Shown: one piece after another, positions 21,620-29,963 of the stretch
Layout: each line of letters starts with the position of its first letter
Position numbering within the stretch: the stretch's first letter is position 1
From: Pseudomonas sp. N3-W
GTDB lineage: Bacteria > Pseudomonadota > Gammaproteobacteria > Pseudomonadales > Pseudomonadaceae
NCBI RefSeq assembly: GCF_024970185.1
Contig: NZ_CP103965.1
Coordinates: forward strand, 1 to 64,000
DNA length: 64,000 nt
Reading direction: 5' to 3'
The notes under the pieces: generated by a model
The model's input: only the letters and a program-made list of their open reading frames with translations
What the model was told of the DNA's origin: nothing
Database searches by the model: none
Made by a program: the position numbers and the translations under genes

Positions 21620-22543
21620 TTACAACTTGGCCTTCACCGCCCCCAGCGCGTCCTGCCCGTCCACGGTCTTCACCCCCTCCAGCCATTTATCCAGCACCGC
21701 CGGATTGACCTTGATCCACGCCTTCACCGCGTCGGCATTGCTGACCTTCTTGTTTACCACCTCGGCCATGATGCTGTTCTCCATTTCCTGGGTGAACGTC
21801 AGGTTAGTCAGCAGTTTGCCGACGTTGGGACAGGCCTGTGCATAACCTTTGCGGGTCAGTGTATAAACCGCGCCGGTGTCACCGAAGTACTTCTCGCCGC
21901 CCTTCAGGTAATGCATTTTCAACTGCACGTTCATCGGGTGCGGCGTCCAGCCGAGGAACGTCACGAACTTCTGTTTTTTCACGGCGCGAGACACTTCGGC
22001 CAGCATCGCCTGCTCACTGGACTCGATCAGCTTCCACTGGCCGAGGTCGAAATCGTTCTTCTTGATGATGTCTTGCAACGAGATGTTCGCCGGGGCGCCG
22101 GAGCCGATGCCGTAGATCTTCTTGTCGAACTTGTCGGCAAATTTGTTCAGGTCGGCAAAGTTATGCACACCCGCGTCCCAGACGTAATCCGGGACCGCCA
22201 GGGTGAACTCGGTGCCGTCGAGGTTCTTCGCCAGTTGCGTGACATCGCCGGTAGCGACGAATTTGTCATAGAACCCCTGCTGCGCCGGCATCCAGTTACC
22301 CAGAAACACATCGACCTGGCCATCCTTGAGCCCGCCAAACGTGATGGGCACCGCCAGCGTGTCGACCTTGGCCTTGTAGCCCATGCCGTCCAGTAGAAAC
22401 CCGGTGATGGCGTTGGTCGCGGCGATGTCGCTCCAGCCTGGGTCGGCCATTTTCACCGTTTCGCAGCTTTGATCGGCGGCGTACGCCGATGCGCTGCTCA
22501 ACGCCATCAGCGCAACCGCGACTACTGTGGATAACTTTTGCAT
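21620..22543 (-). CDS. Choline/betaine-type ABC transporter substrate-binding protein
   Basis: A 307-residue periplasmic protein of the OpuAC/ChoX type. Signal peptide MQKLSTVVAVALMALSSASAYA, then VKMADPGWSDIAATNAITGFLL and LGNWMPAQQ, which supply the aromatic residues expected to cage a quaternary ammonium. It starts 17 bp after betC on the same strand (AAGGGGACGTCC upstream), so it is cotranscribed with choline sulfatase; choline, betaine or choline sulfate are likely ligands. No permease or ATPase gene is nearby, so it must use one encoded elsewhere. Confidence 0.9.
   Translation of the reverse strand: MQKLSTVVAVALMALSSASAYAADQSCETVKMADPGWSDIAATNAITGFLLDGMGYKAKVDTLAVPITFGGLKDGQVDVFLGNWMPAQQGFYDKFVATGDVTQLAKNLDGTEFTLAVPDYVWDAGVHNFADLNKFADKFDKKIYGIGSGAPANISLQDIIKKNDFDLGQWKLIESSEQAMLAEVSRAVKKQKFVTFLGWTPHPMNVQLKMHYLKGGEKYFGDTGAVYTLTRKGYAQACPNVGKLLTNLTFTQEMENSIMAEVVNKKVSNADAVKAWIKVNPAVLDKWLEGVKTVDGQDALGAVKAKL
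22526..22534 (-). other. Consensus DnaA box (TGTGGATAA)
   Basis: Exact 9-mer in the signal-peptide codons of the binding protein; 45 bp from the next box. Confidence 0.6.
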
Positions 22544-22559
22544 GGACGTCCCCTTCACA

Positions 22560-24074
22560 TTATTGGTTTTGGCAGGGTTGTGGATAACGTGCTTTGCGCT
22601 CCAGATCATCCAGGTCGATGTGGTTGCGCATGTACTGCTGACTGGCGTCCACCAGCGGCTGGTGATCCCAGCTCTTCAGCTTGCCGAGGGTCAGCGCGTC
22701 GGCGACGAACCGCCGACGCCGCTGGCTGGCGAGCACCTGTTGGTGGATCGCCGGGATATCCCATTTGGCCCGGGCTTCGGTCAGGAACGCATCGAACAAC
22801 GGCCGATGTTGCGGCGACTGGCTAAGTTCTTCCTGTTCACGCGGGTCGTTGCGTACGTCGAAGAGTAGGCAAGGGTCGTCCTCGCTGTAGATGAATTTGT
22901 AAGCGCCACGGCGGATCATCATCAGCGGGCCGACGGTGCCCTCGGCCATGTATTCGCCGAACACCTCGTCATGACCGCCCTGCCCTTGCAGGTGCGGCAC
23001 CAGCGAACGGCCGTCCAGTGGCAAGCCTGGTTCCAGCGAACCGCCCGCCAGTTCAACGAAGGTCGGCAGCAAGTCGGCGGTGGACACCGCTGCGCTGACC
23101 CGGCCCGCGCCGAACTGCCCCGGCCCACTGATCAACAGGGGCACACGGGCGGCCATCTCGAACCAGTGCATTTTGTACCAGAGCCCGCGTTCGCCGAGCA
23201 TGTCGCCGTGGTCGCCGGAGAAGACGATGATGGTGTCGTCGATCAGCCCGGTTTCCTCTAGCGTTTGCAGGAGTTTGCCGACGTTACTGTCGATATAGCT
23301 GCACGCACCGAAGTAGGCACGGCGAGCGTCGCGAATCTTGTCCACAGGCAGCGGCTTGTCCCACAGGTCGTAAACCTTGAGCAAACGTTGCGAGTGTGGA
23401 TCGAGTTCGTCTTGGGCCGGGGTTGTCGGCAACGGAATGTCGGCGTCGTCATACAGGTCCCAGAATGCTTTGGGAATCGTGTACGGATCGTGTGGGTGAG
23501 TCATCGATACAGTAAGGCAAAACGGCTGGTCGCCATCTTCGCGAATATGGTCGAACAGGTATTGCTGCGCCTTGAACACCACCTCTTCGTCAAAATCCAG
23601 CTGATTGGTGCGCACGCACGGCCCGGCTTGCAGCACCGAGGACATGTTGTGATACCAGCTGGGTCGCACGTCTGGCTCATCCCAGTTCACCGCCCAGCCG
23701 TAGTCGGCGGGGTAAATGTCGCTGGTCAGGCGTTCTTCGTAGCCGTGAAGCTGATCCGGGCCGCAGAAATGCATCTTGCCCGACAGCGCCGTGCGATAGC
23801 CCAGGCGCCGCAGGTAATGGGCGTAAGTCGGGACGTCGGCGGGAAAATCCGCCGCGTTATCGTAGGCGCCGATCTTGCTCGGCAACTGGCCGCTGACCAG
23901 GGTAAAGCGCGACGGCGCACACAACGGGCTGTTGCAGTAAGCGGCATCGAACACCACGCCTTGGGCGGCGAGGCGGCTGAGATTGGGCAGTTTGATTGGC
24001 GATGGGCCGTAGAACGGCAACATTGGCGCGGCCATTTGATCGGCCATGATGAAAAGAATGTTCTTGCGCTTCAT
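22560..24074 (-). CDS. betC: Choline-sulfatase
   Basis: A 504-residue arylsulfatase-family enzyme hydrolysing choline-O-sulfate to choline and sulfate. The protein starts MKRKNILFIMADQMAAPML with the metal-binding D; the formylglycine motif is NSPLCAPSR (C-x-P-S-R, cysteine about residue 54), and SGDHGDMLGERGLWYK holds further metal ligands. Divergent from the LysR gene and upstream of the binding protein. An ATG at 24092 is an alternative start. The neighbouring order sulP-binding protein-betC-lysR indicates use of choline sulfate as carbon, nitrogen, sulfur or osmoprotectant source. Confidence 0.95.
   Translation of the reverse strand: MKRKNILFIMADQMAAPMLPFYGPSPIKLPNLSRLAAQGVVFDAAYCNSPLCAPSRFTLVSGQLPSKIGAYDNAADFPADVPTYAHYLRRLGYRTALSGKMHFCGPDQLHGYEERLTSDIYPADYGWAVNWDEPDVRPSWYHNMSSVLQAGPCVRTNQLDFDEEVVFKAQQYLFDHIREDGDQPFCLTVSMTHPHDPYTIPKAFWDLYDDADIPLPTTPAQDELDPHSQRLLKVYDLWDKPLPVDKIRDARRAYFGACSYIDSNVGKLLQTLEETGLIDDTIIVFSGDHGDMLGERGLWYKMHWFEMAARVPLLISGPGQFGAGRVSAAVSTADLLPTFVELAGGSLEPGLPLDGRSLVPHLQGQGGHDEVFGEYMAEGTVGPLMMIRRGAYKFIYSEDDPCLLFDVRNDPREQEELSQSPQHRPLFDAFLTEARAKWDIPAIHQQVLASQRRRRFVADALTLGKLKSWDHQPLVDASQQYMRNHIDLDDLERKARYPQPCQNQ
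22579..22587 (-). other. Consensus DnaA box (TGTGGATAA)
   Basis: Exact 9-mer at the 3' end of betC. Confidence 0.6.
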
Positions 24075-24125
24075 GTGATCGCGGCATTCCATAGTGAATA
24101 TTTATGCGAGAGTGCTGCGACCGAG

Positions 24126-24138
24126 CATGGATTCCATG
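24126..24138. promoter_or_regulatory. Palindrome in the betC/lysR divergent promoter
   Basis: CATGG-ATT-CCATG is a perfect 5-3-5 inverted repeat in the 114-bp gap between the divergent betC and LysR genes, where the LysR protein would be expected to bind. Confidence 0.4.
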
Positions 24139-24188
24139 ACTTCAGCGGTAAAGCCCGCGCCGGGCAATGACTAGGATAAGCACAGCTT

Positions 24189-25139
24189 ATGTATGACGCT
24201 CTGGGTGATTTGTCCCTCGACCTGCTGCGCGCTTTCGAGGCGGCGGCCCGCCAGCGCAGCTTTACCGCCGCCGCCGTGGAGCTGGGCACGACGCAGCCGG
24301 CGATCAGCCAACAGATCAAACGGCTGGAAGATCAACTCGCCACGCGCTTGTTTGATCGCATTTACCGGGGCATTGAACTGACGGAATCCGGGAGCATCCT
24401 TTTCGAGCAGGTTCAGCTCGGTTTGCAGAATATCGACGCAGGATTGAGCGCAATCAGCGCACAGCAGCAGCACGAGGTGTTACAGGTCGCCACGGATTTT
24501 GCTTTTGCAGCCTATTGGTTGATGCCACGCCTGCACCGCTTTCACGAAGCCAATCCGCAGGTCGATGTCAGCCTGGTGACCAGCGAGCGCAACCACAACA
24601 TGTTGCGCACCGACATCGACGTGGCTGTACTGTTTGGCGATGGCCGCTTTAAACAAGGTGAAAGCCACTGGCTGTTCAGTGAGGAAGTGTTTCCGGTGTG
24701 CAGTCCGCTGCTGCTCGAAGACCGCGTCCTGCCCTTGCCCGCCGAGGCGTTACGCGACTTACCTTTGCTGCACTTGCGTGGCGAAAACAGTAGCAACTGG
24801 TTCGACTGGAGCGGCGTATTCCGCGAACTGGGGATAACTTCCGCGCCGGCGCCGGGGCAGCTGCGTTTCGACAATTACACGCTGTTGATTCAGGCGGCGA
24901 TTGGCGGCCAGGGCGTGGCGATTGGTTGGCGCCACCTTGTGGATAACTTGCTGGCGCAGGGCTTGTTGTGTCGGCCGATTGCCGAAACCACCCTGTCGCG
25001 CCTCGGTTATTACGTGGTGTTGCCACAGCGCAAACGGCGTGGGGTGTTGATCCGGCAGTTCGTCGAGTGGCTGATGGCGGAACAGGCCAGCAGTGCGCAA
25101 TCGTTGAATGGCCTGCCGTTGCCATCGATTGCGGTGTGA
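24189..25139 (+). CDS. LysR-type regulator of choline sulfate use
   Basis: A 316-residue LysR-family regulator. The N-terminal winged helix-turn-helix (LLRAFEAAARQRSFTAAAVELGTTQPAISQQIKRLEDQL, residues about 10-48) is followed by a type 2 periplasmic-fold effector domain (about 95-300). It is divergent from betC with 114 bp between, the usual arrangement for a LysR regulator and its target, and orthologous in position to P. aeruginosa PA0032. Effector inferred as choline or choline sulfate. A DnaA box lies in the 3' part. Confidence 0.92.
   Translation: MYDALGDLSLDLLRAFEAAARQRSFTAAAVELGTTQPAISQQIKRLEDQLATRLFDRIYRGIELTESGSILFEQVQLGLQNIDAGLSAISAQQQHEVLQVATDFAFAAYWLMPRLHRFHEANPQVDVSLVTSERNHNMLRTDIDVAVLFGDGRFKQGESHWLFSEEVFPVCSPLLLEDRVLPLPAEALRDLPLLHLRGENSSNWFDWSGVFRELGITSAPAPGQLRFDNYTLLIQAAIGGQGVAIGWRHLVDNLLAQGLLCRPIAETTLSRLGYYVVLPQRKRRGVLIRQFVEWLMAEQASSAQSLNGLPLPSIAV
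24938..24946 (-). other. Consensus DnaA box (TGTGGATAA), last in the window
   Basis: Exact 9-mer inside the LysR gene. No exact copy was found from here to position 64000. Confidence 0.6.
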
Positions 25140-25167
25140 AGGATGAAAAGATCGCAACTGCGATCTT

Positions 25168-25833
25168 TTACGGTTCCGAAGCCGCAACAAAACTCACATG
25201 CTCACCCACATGCAGATTCAACCGCAGCTCATCGGCAATCCCCACCGCCACCCGGTTCAACCGCTCAAGCGGTTCCGCCAGCCCCGACTCCAGGCTGCTG
25301 CTGACCTGACTGAAATGTTCGATGGTCAGCCCGTGCACACCACGCGGGGCGTTCACCAGCGTCCATTGCAAACGGCTGCTTTGCAGCGCCTCGCGGATTT
25401 CTTCGGCGGCGTGGCGTTGCAGTCGGTCTTCTATTTCCGGGTCGTCCAGCAGGTCAAAATCCCCGACGACGAACAGCCGTGTAATCCCCGCCGCCTGCAT
25501 GCCATCAATCAATGCATCCACCGCCAGCACCTGTTCGACCGGGCCGGGCACGATGGTTTTTTCCACCTGTTCGCTGTTCATCGGCAGTCCCGGCGCATCC
25601 ACTAGACAGATCACCGCCGAACATCCCGCTACACTTTGCTTGACCCGCTCAGCATCAAACAGATCGCCGGTTTTTGTGCGCAAGCCGGGTCGGGGCGCGA
25701 GCGCAGTCAGGTCATCCAGAATCGCGATCACTTCATGCTGACGCCGCAGCATTTCAGCCATCAGCGCACTGCCCAGGCTACTCATGGCACCATAAAGCAC
25801 CACTTTCACCGCTGGGGTTTCGGCATTTTTCAT
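25168..25833 (-). CDS. NAD(P)-binding Rossmann protein (NmrA/SDR-like)
   Basis: A 221-residue cytosolic protein with an atypical SDR fold. The nucleotide loop is VVLYGAMSSLGSALMAEMLRR (GxxSxxG spacing, about 12-24); GDLFD and AVICLVDAP follow as in NmrA-like proteins that bind NAD(P) without a catalytic Tyr-x-x-x-Lys. AAGGAACTC precedes the ATG. Substrate and pathway unknown. Tail-to-tail with the LysR gene. Confidence 0.75.
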   Translation of the reverse strand: MKNAETPAVKVVLYGAMSSLGSALMAEMLRRQHEVIAILDDLTALAPRPGLRTKTGDLFDAERVKQSVAGCSAVICLVDAPGLPMNSEQVEKTIVPGPVEQVLAVDALIDGMQAAGITRLFVVGDFDLLDDPEIEDRLQRHAAEEIREALQSSRLQWTLVNAPRGVHGLTIEHFSQVSSSLESGLAEPLERLNRVAVGIADELRLNLHVGEHVSFVAASEP

Positions 25834-25917
25834 GGCTGAGTTCCTTGTTTCCTACGTATATGGCGTGTGACCTGTAGGAAGCGGCGAGGGTTCGACCGGG
25901 TTTTACGAGAGGTTCAA

Positions 25918-26244
25918 ATGCAGCAGATCAACGGCTATCACGCTCACGTTTATTTCAATGCCAGCACCCTCGATCAAGCGCGAGACTTGTGTGAGACAGC
26001 CGCGCAACGATTCCCGCTGAAGATGGGCCGTGTGCACGAACGCCCGGTCGGTCCGCACCCGGACTGGAGCTGCCAACTGGCGTTCGAGCCGCAATATCTG
26101 GGCGACGTGCTGCCTTGGCTGGCGCTCAACCGCAACGGACTGGTGGTGTTCCTGCACCCGGACACCGGGGATGATCTGCTCGACCACACCGAGCACGCGA
26201 TCTGGATGGGCGCGATTCGCCCGCTGGACCTGTCTATTTTCTGA
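25918..26244 (+). CDS. DOPA 4,5-dioxygenase family protein
   Basis: A 108-residue single-domain protein. QINGYHAHVYFNASTLDQAR and the spaced histidines in GRVHERPVGPHPDW and LDHTEHAIWMG match the DOPA 4,5-dioxygenase family (non-haem iron extradiol enzymes). ATG 25918 has GAGGTTC upstream. Bacterial members are of uncertain substrate, so ring cleavage of a catecholic compound is an inference. Convergent with the GFA-family gene, with stop codons adjacent. Confidence 0.85.
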   Translation: MQQINGYHAHVYFNASTLDQARDLCETAAQRFPLKMGRVHERPVGPHPDWSCQLAFEPQYLGDVLPWLALNRNGLVVFLHPDTGDDLLDHTEHAIWMGAIRPLDLSIF

Positions 26245-26646
26245 TCAGATTTTTTCCTCGGCCTCACTGGGCAACTGTTCATCCAGGTGCAGCCAGGGCA
26301 AGCGGCTGGTGGTCCAGATATGCCGGTCGGCGCGCGCCAACTCCGGGTGATCGAGGGTGGCGATGGTCACGTCGATGCGCTCGGGGCTGAGCGTGGTGAT
26401 CAGCGCCAGCTGCGCCCCACAGTTCGAACAGAAACATCGCACACAGCTTGCCGAAGAGTCATACCGCGCCGGCGTCCCGGCCAGCCAGGCAAAGGCTGCC
26501 ATCGGCACCGTGATCCAGGTGGTCACGATCCCGCCACTGACCCGTCGGCAAATTGAGCAATGGCAATGCGCGATGTCGCGTAATTCACCCGTGAACTGAT
26601 AGCGGATTTGGCCGCAATGGCAGCCGCCCTGATGTCGCTCTTCCAT
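26245..26646 (-). CDS. GFA-family (CENP-V/GFA domain) zinc protein
   Basis: A 133-residue protein with the Cys-rich GFA fold: GGCHCGQIRYQ, AHCHCSICRR and CFCSNCGAQ supply two zinc sites. Founding members were linked to glutathione-dependent formaldehyde activation, but the catalytic role of this family is doubtful. ATG 26646 lies five to seven bases after GGAGGAG; a GTG at 26652 is an alternative. No operon partner. Confidence 0.88.
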   Translation of the reverse strand: MEERHQGGCHCGQIRYQFTGELRDIAHCHCSICRRVSGGIVTTWITVPMAAFAWLAGTPARYDSSASCVRCFCSNCGAQLALITTLSPERIDVTIATLDHPELARADRHIWTTSRLPWLHLDEQLPSEAEEKI

Positions 26647-26968
26647 GTCCACTCCTCCAGCTCTTGTGTTGATTGACTGTAGTCCCCGTCCGACGACCGG
26701 TTGTACATTCGCTCAATGCTTTGACCGGCGAAAGCTGGCTGAAAGCTTTCCCCATTAGGATCGCCCGCACTGCCGGCAACAGACCGGTTGGCCTCGCGTG
26801 TGTTTTGGCGCGTACGGCCCAATTAACAACAACAATGGTGATTCCCGATGTCCTTTGCTACCCGCCGCTTCGCAGCAACTCCACCCGTACGCCTCGCGCC
26901 TGCCGTTCTGCGCTGACCTCACCCGGTTCGCCCATTTCCCCTAGCCGCGCTACGCCTGGAGTATTCCC
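26647..26968. other. Non-coding gap upstream of the citrate transporter
   Basis: Divergent promoter region of the GFA gene and the citrate transporter. It holds an A-rich AACAACAACAA tract (26825-26835) and a possible 22-codon leader (ATG 26848, stop ending 26916). No clear terminator or repeat seen. Confidence 0.4.
26825..26835 (+). promoter_or_regulatory. Candidate Crc/Hfq catabolite-activity (CA) motif
   Basis: AACAACAACAA fits the AANAANAA motif bound by Hfq/Crc on pseudomonad mRNAs for less-preferred carbon sources. It is 134 bp before the citrate transporter ATG, directly next to a short upstream ATG (26835), so it would act only if transcription starts upstream. Confidence 0.35.
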
Positions 26969-28276
26969 ATGCTGACTTTCCTTGGCTTTGCCATGGTCAT
27001 CACGTTCATGTTCCTGATCATGACCAAGCGCCTGTCCGCGCTGATTGCCCTGATCATTATTCCGATCCTCTTCGCCTTGTTCGGCGGTTTTGCGCCGAAG
27101 ATCGGCCCGATGATGCTCGAAGGCATCACCAAGCTCGCGCCGACTGGCGTGATGCTGATGTTCGCTATTCTCTATTTCGCCCTGATGATCGACTCCGGCC
27201 TGTTCGACCCGGCCGTGCGCAAGATCCTCAAACTGGTCAAGGGCGATCCGTTGAAAGTTTCGGTCGGCACCGCCGTTCTGGCGCTCGTTGTTTCCCTTGA
27301 TGGTGACGGCGCGACCACTTATATGATCTGCGTGGCCGCCATGCTGCCGCTCTACAGCCGCATCGGCATGAGCCCGCGGATCATGGCCGGCCTGATCATC
27401 CTCGCCGGCGGCGTGATGAACATGACACCCTGGGGCGGCCCGACCGCCCGTGCGGCCAGTGCGCTGCATGTGGATGCGTCCGACATCTTCGTACCAATGA
27501 TCCCGGCGATGCTGGCCGGTGTGGTGGCAATCCTGGCGATTGCCTATTTCTACGGTAAGCGCGAGCGTGCGCGCCTGGGGGAATTGCACCTGGTGGGCGA
27601 CGAAATAGACCACAGCGAGATCAGCGTTTCGCAGTACCCTGACGCCCGCCGTCCGAAGCTGATCTGGTTCAACGGCCTGTTGACCATCGCGTTGATGTGC
27701 ACCCTGATTGCAGGCCTGTTGCCGTTGCCGGTGCTGTTCATGGTGGCGTTCAGTATCGCGATGATCGTCAACTACCCGTGCCTGCAAATGCAGAAGGACC
27801 GCATTGCGGCCCACGCCGGTAGCGTGCTGTCGGTGGTCGGTCTGATTTTCGCTGCCGGCATCTTCACCGGTATCCTGACCGGAACCGGCATGGTCGACGC
27901 CATGTCGAAAAGCCTGTTGGCGGTGATCCCGGATTTCCTCGGCCCGTACCTGGCGGTCATCACGGCGCTGGTGAGCATGCCGTTCACGTTCTTCATGTCG
28001 AACGACGCATTTTATTACGGTGTATTACCAGTGCTGGCCGAAGCGGCCAGTCACTACGGCATCACGGCAGTGGAAATGGCCCGTGCCTCGATCGTCGGTC
28101 AGCCCGTCCACTTGCTGAGCCCGCTGGTTCCGTCTACATATTTGCTGGTGGCGCTGGCCGGGATCGAATTTGGCGATCATCAACGTTTCACCCTGAAATG
28201 GGCTGTACTGGTCTGCCTGTGCATATTGGCGGCCGCACTGCTGTTGGGGACTTTCCCGCTGTTCAGCACTTTGTAA
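26969..28276 (+). CDS. CitMHS-family citrate transporter
   Basis: A 435-residue inner-membrane carrier with about 11-12 hydrophobic helices. The sequence (MLTFLGFAMVITFMFLIM; LVVSLDGDGATTYMIC; GGVMNMTPWGGPTARAA; FMSNDAFYYGVLPVL) follows the CitMHS family, which imports metal-citrate complexes with protons. GGAGTATTCCC precedes the ATG. TerC follows 70 bp later in the same direction, but a hairpin lies between. Metal preference is not visible. Confidence 0.92.
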   Translation: MLTFLGFAMVITFMFLIMTKRLSALIALIIIPILFALFGGFAPKIGPMMLEGITKLAPTGVMLMFAILYFALMIDSGLFDPAVRKILKLVKGDPLKVSVGTAVLALVVSLDGDGATTYMICVAAMLPLYSRIGMSPRIMAGLIILAGGVMNMTPWGGPTARAASALHVDASDIFVPMIPAMLAGVVAILAIAYFYGKRERARLGELHLVGDEIDHSEISVSQYPDARRPKLIWFNGLLTIALMCTLIAGLLPLPVLFMVAFSIAMIVNYPCLQMQKDRIAAHAGSVLSVVGLIFAAGIFTGILTGTGMVDAMSKSLLAVIPDFLGPYLAVITALVSMPFTFFMSNDAFYYGVLPVLAEAASHYGITAVEMARASIVGQPVHLLSPLVPSTYLLVALAGIEFGDHQRFTLKWAVLVCLCILAAALLLGTFPLFSTL

Positions 28277-28297
28277 CGGCATCAACTCACCTCGCCG

Positions 28298-28316
28298 CCA
28301 GCTGATTGCTGGCGTC
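28298..28316. terminator. Hairpin after the citrate transporter gene (possible weak terminator)
   Basis: CGCCAGC-TGATT-GCTGGCG is a perfect 7-bp stem, but the following sequence (TCGTGGTTTAAC) has only a short T-run. Confidence 0.4.
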
Positions 28317-28346
28317 GTGGTTTAACACTCGTTTAAAGGAATACAC

Positions 28347-29114
28347 ATGGAATGGCTGACCAACCCTGAGATCTGGGTTGCCTTCTTCACCCTGACCGCC
28401 CTGGAAATCGTCCTGGGTATCGATAACATCATCATGATTTCGATCCTGGTCAGCCGCATGCCGAAACACATGCAGGCACGCACGCGGATTTTCGGTCTGG
28501 CGCTGGCCATGATCACGCGGATTTTGTTGCTGCTGTCCATCACCTGGGTCATGCGCCTCACCGCCGACCTGTTCGTGGTGTTCGGCCAGGGCATTTCCGG
28601 GCGCGACCTGATCCTGTTCTTCGGTGGTCTTTTCCTGCTGTGGAAGAGCTCGCAAGAGATGTACCACGCGCTGGAAGGCGAGGATGAAACCGGCGACGAG
28701 CCTTCGGGCAAGGGCGGCAACTTCCTCTACACCATCATCCAGATTGCGATCATCGACATCGTGTTCTCGCTGGATTCGGTGATTACCGCGGTCGGCATGG
28801 TGTCCCATGTGCCGGTCATGGTCGCGGCGATCATTGTCGCGGTGCTGGTGATGATGCTGGCAGCCGGCAAGATCAGCGAATTCATCGACAAACACCCGTC
28901 GCTGAAAATGCTCGCTTTGGCGTTCCTGCTGGTGGTGGGTACGGTGCTGATTGCCGAAGCGTTTGGCGTGCATGTGCCTAAAGGCTACGTCTACTTCGCC
29001 ATGGGCTTCTCGCTGGCAGTCGAAGCCATCAACATCAAGATGCGCACCGCGATTGCGAGAAAGAAGAAGCAGCAAGACCCGGTGAAACTGCGCAAGGATG
29101 TTCCGGAGCAGTAA
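28347..29114 (+). CDS. TerC-family integral membrane protein
   Basis: A 255-residue protein with seven probable helices. The two inverted TerC halves show the acidic motifs EIVLGIDNIIMIS (about 20-32) and DIVFSLDSVITAVGM (about 137-151), associated with divalent-metal (Mn2+) export. A charged loop (EGEDETGDEPSGKGG) joins the halves. AAAGGAATACAC precedes the ATG. No yybP-ykoY-like manganese riboswitch is recognisable in the short upstream gap. Confidence 0.9.
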   Translation: MEWLTNPEIWVAFFTLTALEIVLGIDNIIMISILVSRMPKHMQARTRIFGLALAMITRILLLLSITWVMRLTADLFVVFGQGISGRDLILFFGGLFLLWKSSQEMYHALEGEDETGDEPSGKGGNFLYTIIQIAIIDIVFSLDSVITAVGMVSHVPVMVAAIIVAVLVMMLAAGKISEFIDKHPSLKMLALAFLLVVGTVLIAEAFGVHVPKGYVYFAMGFSLAVEAINIKMRTAIARKKKQQDPVKLRKDVPEQ

Positions 29115-29138
29115 GCCGGAAAACCCGTACGCATAACC

Positions 29139-29228
29139 TGTGGGAGCGAGCCTGCTCGCGAAGAGGGCGTGTCAGTCGACATTTATGTTGGCTGATACAC
29201 CGCTTTCGCGAGCAGGCTCGCTCCCACA
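29139..29228. repeat. REP doublet (REPIN), GTGGGAGC type
   Basis: Arms GTGGGAGCGAGCCTGCTCGC and GCGAGCAGGCTCGCTCCCAC; inner GTCAGTC and CTGATACAC shared with 21510. Lies between convergent terC and the DUF6124 gene. Confidence 0.92.
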
Positions 29229-29246
29229 TTTGTTTTGTGTAAGCCG

Positions 29247-29612
29247 TTACTCTGCCGGAACCAGGTTATCCAGCACCCGATTTACCGCCAATTCCCCCAG
29301 CATGATGATCTGCTGCAGCGCCAGCAGGGTGCTGCGCTGTGGGCCCTCCAGAAAACCGGCGAAATCACTGGCCATGACGCTGGCCGACGCCATTGATTCG
29401 CACGCATGAACGAGCAGGGTTTCGTTATCGATCTTGGGGTTGATGAGGAAAATGGTGCTGGGTTTGCGCGGCGGCAGGGACGCGTTCAGAGGACTGGGGC
29501 TGAGGTAGAGATCGATGGCCCGGTCGGCGATTTCTTTCAGTTTTTGCGCATCGAGTATTGCATCGGGCGGGACGGGATCGGTGTCTGGTGGGTTGGGAGT
29601 TACTTTGAACAT
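29247..29612 (-). CDS. DUF6124 (DUF3077-like) Pseudomonas protein
   Basis: A 121-residue protein found almost only in pseudomonads: MFKVTPNPPDTDPVPPDA, a proline-rich start, then a helical region (LVHACESMASASVMASDFAGFLEGPQRSTLLALQQIIMLGELAVN). No signal peptide or membrane helix. Function unknown. The ribosome site is weak (GAGATAAAGC). Its upstream region holds an unusually elaborate set of inverted repeats (29650-29815) suggesting control at the RNA level. Confidence 0.8.
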   Translation of the reverse strand: MFKVTPNPPDTDPVPPDAILDAQKLKEIADRAIDLYLSPSPLNASLPPRKPSTIFLINPKIDNETLLVHACESMASASVMASDFAGFLEGPQRSTLLALQQIIMLGELAVNRVLDNLVPAE

Positions 29613-29649
29613 GTTTGCTTTATCTCGTAAATAGAGCCGCAGCCATGTC

Positions 29650-29815
29650 GCTACTAAACGAAAGGGTGGCAGCTGTGCGCAGGTTAGTAGACCGGATAAG
29701 CAACAAAACCGGCGCGTCCGAAGACGCCATGCGCACAGCCACCATCAAGTGCAGGCGTATGCCTGACTGAGATGACACCTGTGCAACCGATATTACTTAT
29801 CCGGGCTACTAAACC
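29650..29815 (-). ncRNA. Candidate structured leader RNA upstream of the DUF6124 gene
   Basis: Read on the minus strand (toward the gene), several complementary segments compete. Segment 29815-29796 (GGTTTAGTAGCCCGGATAAG) is nearly perfectly complementary to 29700-29682 (CTTATCCGGTCTACTAACC). Segment 29743-29730 (GGTG-GCTGTGCGCA) pairs with 29681-29665 (TGCGCACAGC-CACC, with a 3-nt bulge). Two local hairpins are CAGGC-ATAC-GCCTG (29765-29752) and GCGTC-TTCG-GACGC (29727-29714), the latter with a UUCG tetraloop only on this strand. A third GTTTAGTAGC copy (29659-29650) could compete for the middle segment. No T-tract terminator seen. Confidence 0.5.
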
Positions 29816-29885
29816 CGACCACTGATGGGCAGTGGCAGGAGAACGATAGAGGCCAGGGGCCAGACGCACAAGCCGGCGGATTCTG

Positions 29886-29930
29886 GCTTACCTGTAGGCA
29901 ACGGCGCAAGGCGTTGTAGCCTGCGGAAAA
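29886..29930. other. Additional imperfect hairpin upstream of the leader
   Basis: GTAGGC-AACG ... CGTT-GTAGCC forms an imperfect stem around GGCGCAAGG. It may belong to the same leader or to its promoter region; the rest of 29816-29963 shows no gene. Confidence 0.3.
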
Positions 29931-29963
29931 AAGATCTGGCACTCATTAAACACACCGAACATC

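Noticed and set aside
28277..28346. Manganese (yybP-ykoY) riboswitch before terC
   Set aside because: The gap is only 70 bp and lacks the conserved loops; only a simple hairpin is present.
29684..29869. 61-codon frame on the minus strand upstream of the DUF6124 gene
   Set aside because: It runs through the inverted repeats and UUCG hairpin; the constraint seen is structural, not coding.
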